Assembly (NCBI GenBank): GCA_010279815.1
Contig: QEOQ01000348.1
Location: 334,661 to 376,785 of the forward strand
Reading direction: 5' to 3'
Length of the DNA: 42,125 bases
Source of the DNA: Brachionus plicatilis
Taxonomy: Eukaryota > Rotifera > Eurotatoria > Ploima > Brachionidae
Shown here: piece by piece, positions 40,770 to 42,125 of the stretch
How the letters are laid out: every line of letters starts with the position of its first letter
How positions within the stretch are numbered: the first letter of the stretch is position 1
Position numbers and translations under genes: made by a program
Notes under the pieces: model-generated
The model's database searches: none
What the model was told of the DNA's origin: nothing
The model's input: the letters and a program-made list of their open reading frames with translations, nothing else

Positions 40770-42125
40770 AGAGTTAATCGTTTTCAGCTAGACTGGGTAG
40801 AGACAAAGTATTTTAAATTTATGTCCTAGTAACCAAAAAGATTGTAAACTTTTGCAATTTCCATATTTTTAGAGAGATTTTTTTCTTAATCATTTTCTAT
40901 GATCGGTTGATATCTGAAAGCTAAACCAATGACCACTTGTTTTTTTAGTGGCACATTTTTTGCTTAATTTTTAATAATAAAATATTAATAAAAAAAATTA
41001 AATAAAAATATTTATCAAGTTTTGACTTTCGATTTTAATCAGCTTTCAAGATTGTCAAGTTGACTGGTAGACAAAAAAAATCAACTTTTTCCATGTCGAC
41101 TCACAGCAATAGTTTATAATTTAGATTACATCTAAGATAAGATTTAAAGAATCTAGATGTCAGCATCTTAAAGATAATGAGATACATGTCAAGCATTTGA
41201 AAATTTTTTATGTCTCGACACATGATCTAAGTTACTGATAGCTTTGTAACAATGGTCAAGTAACAAAAAAATTATTTTTTTTATTGAATTAATAAAACAA
41301 AAAATATCAAATATTACAATTATAAATTGAATTTTTCTCAATTATTATGAAATCATTTTAAATTCTCAAAAAACTATACTTCATGAAAAAAAATAAGCAC
41401 ATTTTTAGAAAGCTCGTTAAATTCTCTTCAAGGAAAATGGGAGTCAGTTGGGGGTCAGGTTTTCAAAAATATAAAAAGGCAGATGATTAACTTAATTAGA
41501 TAAAAAGATGAAATTTACTAGATATTTTTTTTAACTAATAGAAAAAAAGACAAAACACTATATAAAAATATTTTTTATTAGATAAAGAAATTATTTGATA
41601 GACAAGAAAATGAAAAAAACTACAAAAATCAGTATCTTCACTGCTAGGTTCGGTGTTCTCGGAACTACTCGTATTCGAAGAGCCAGTGTCTGGCTACATC
41701 ATTTTTCAATTGATTTAGTAAAGTAAAGTTAAGAGAATTTGAAGAGGATCTTTAACCTTTTGATCGAGATAAATAAATTAATTAATTAATCAAATATAAC
41801 TACTGTTAATTATATCTAGTTATTTAATACAATTATCTAGCAATTTAATTTTTTTCTCTATGAATGTGTCTATTAATTCTATTAGTTAATAATATTATCT
41901 AGATGTTAAATTTTTTAGCTAGTAAATAATTTTTTTATATAGTGCATTTAATACATTTTATATACTAAGTTCATCTTTTTAGATAGTATACATTAATATT
42001 ATGTGATATAAAAATATTCAATTTTCACAAAAAAATAAAAATTCTGGAGAAAAACTAGTTTAATTTTCAAAAAAAAAGGGAAAAATTCGGCAAATTGAAG
42101 TTTCAGATCAAATTTTAAGATCAGT
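40770..42125. other. AT-rich intergenic DNA with one weak exon candidate
   Basis: Mostly A/T-rich. On the minus strand at about 41634-41692 a short, less AT-rich, Ser/Thr/Glu-rich frame (PDTGSSNTSSSENTEPSSED) follows a TAG acceptor-like site and precedes a GTAGTT, so it could be a small exon. I find no partner exon in the window. Confidence 0.3.

Overview
This is a stretch of eukaryotic, almost certainly animal, nuclear DNA: extremely AT-rich, gene-poor, with spliced genes, polyadenylation signals, secreted and membrane proteins of animal type, and a dense, nested load of transposons. The AT richness, compact coding and mixture of MITEs, LINE scraps and LamG-type receptors remind me of a monogonont rotifer such as Brachionus, but that is an impression, not something the sequence proves. 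No tRNA, rRNA or CRISPR array was recognised.

Left part (1-13.6 kb). A minus-strand gene for a large type I membrane protein occupies 7282 to 1779. Two long open exons (5347-7282 and 1779-3700/3718) have phase-matched splice sites. They encode a Cys-rich ectodomain, a Thr-rich mucin-like linker built from a 12-bp repeat, three LamG-like modules, one transmembrane segment and a cytoplasmic tail. A further LamG-like half-module lies at 10290-10460 on the same strand. Around these are hAT-type MITEs, a dead AT-hook/PHD reading frame, a dead LINE reverse-transcriptase end, and elements with GG...CC termini. One of these carries a piece of ISXO2/Merlin-type transposase.

Middle and right (13.6-38 kb). 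The main architecture is an old gene pair that has been duplicated about 15-16 kb apart. Copy 1 is a secreted, Ser-rich kinase-like protein with a degenerate DFG motif (13648-14811), followed 137 bp later by a two-exon TPR-protein gene (14949-15058 and 21110-22214). Copy 2 keeps only the last third of the kinase-like gene (30690-31063) but a complete TPR gene (31201-31310 and 36407-37550). The introns (about 6.0 and 5.1 kb) share blocks of sequence and have each filled independently with transposons. In copy 1 these are an LTR retrotransposon with gag only, a DD37E Tc1/mariner element and two MITEs. In copy 2 they are a mariner relic split by a MITE, another MITE, a LINE tail and a pogo-like element.

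Between the two copies lie a 1.5-kb MITE inserted at the TPR stop codon of copy 1, hAT MITEs, an orphan single-exon gene with an N-terminal hydrophobic segment (27696-28361), a hAT transposase relic, and two LINE fragments. The last 3-4 kb (39-42 kb) contain little beyond a direct repeat.

Nothing here looks like an operon-type pathway. The points of interest are the duplicated pseudokinase/TPR gene pair, the LamG receptor, and an unusually readable transposon stratigraphy in which target-site duplications, empty sites and nesting can be checked by eye.
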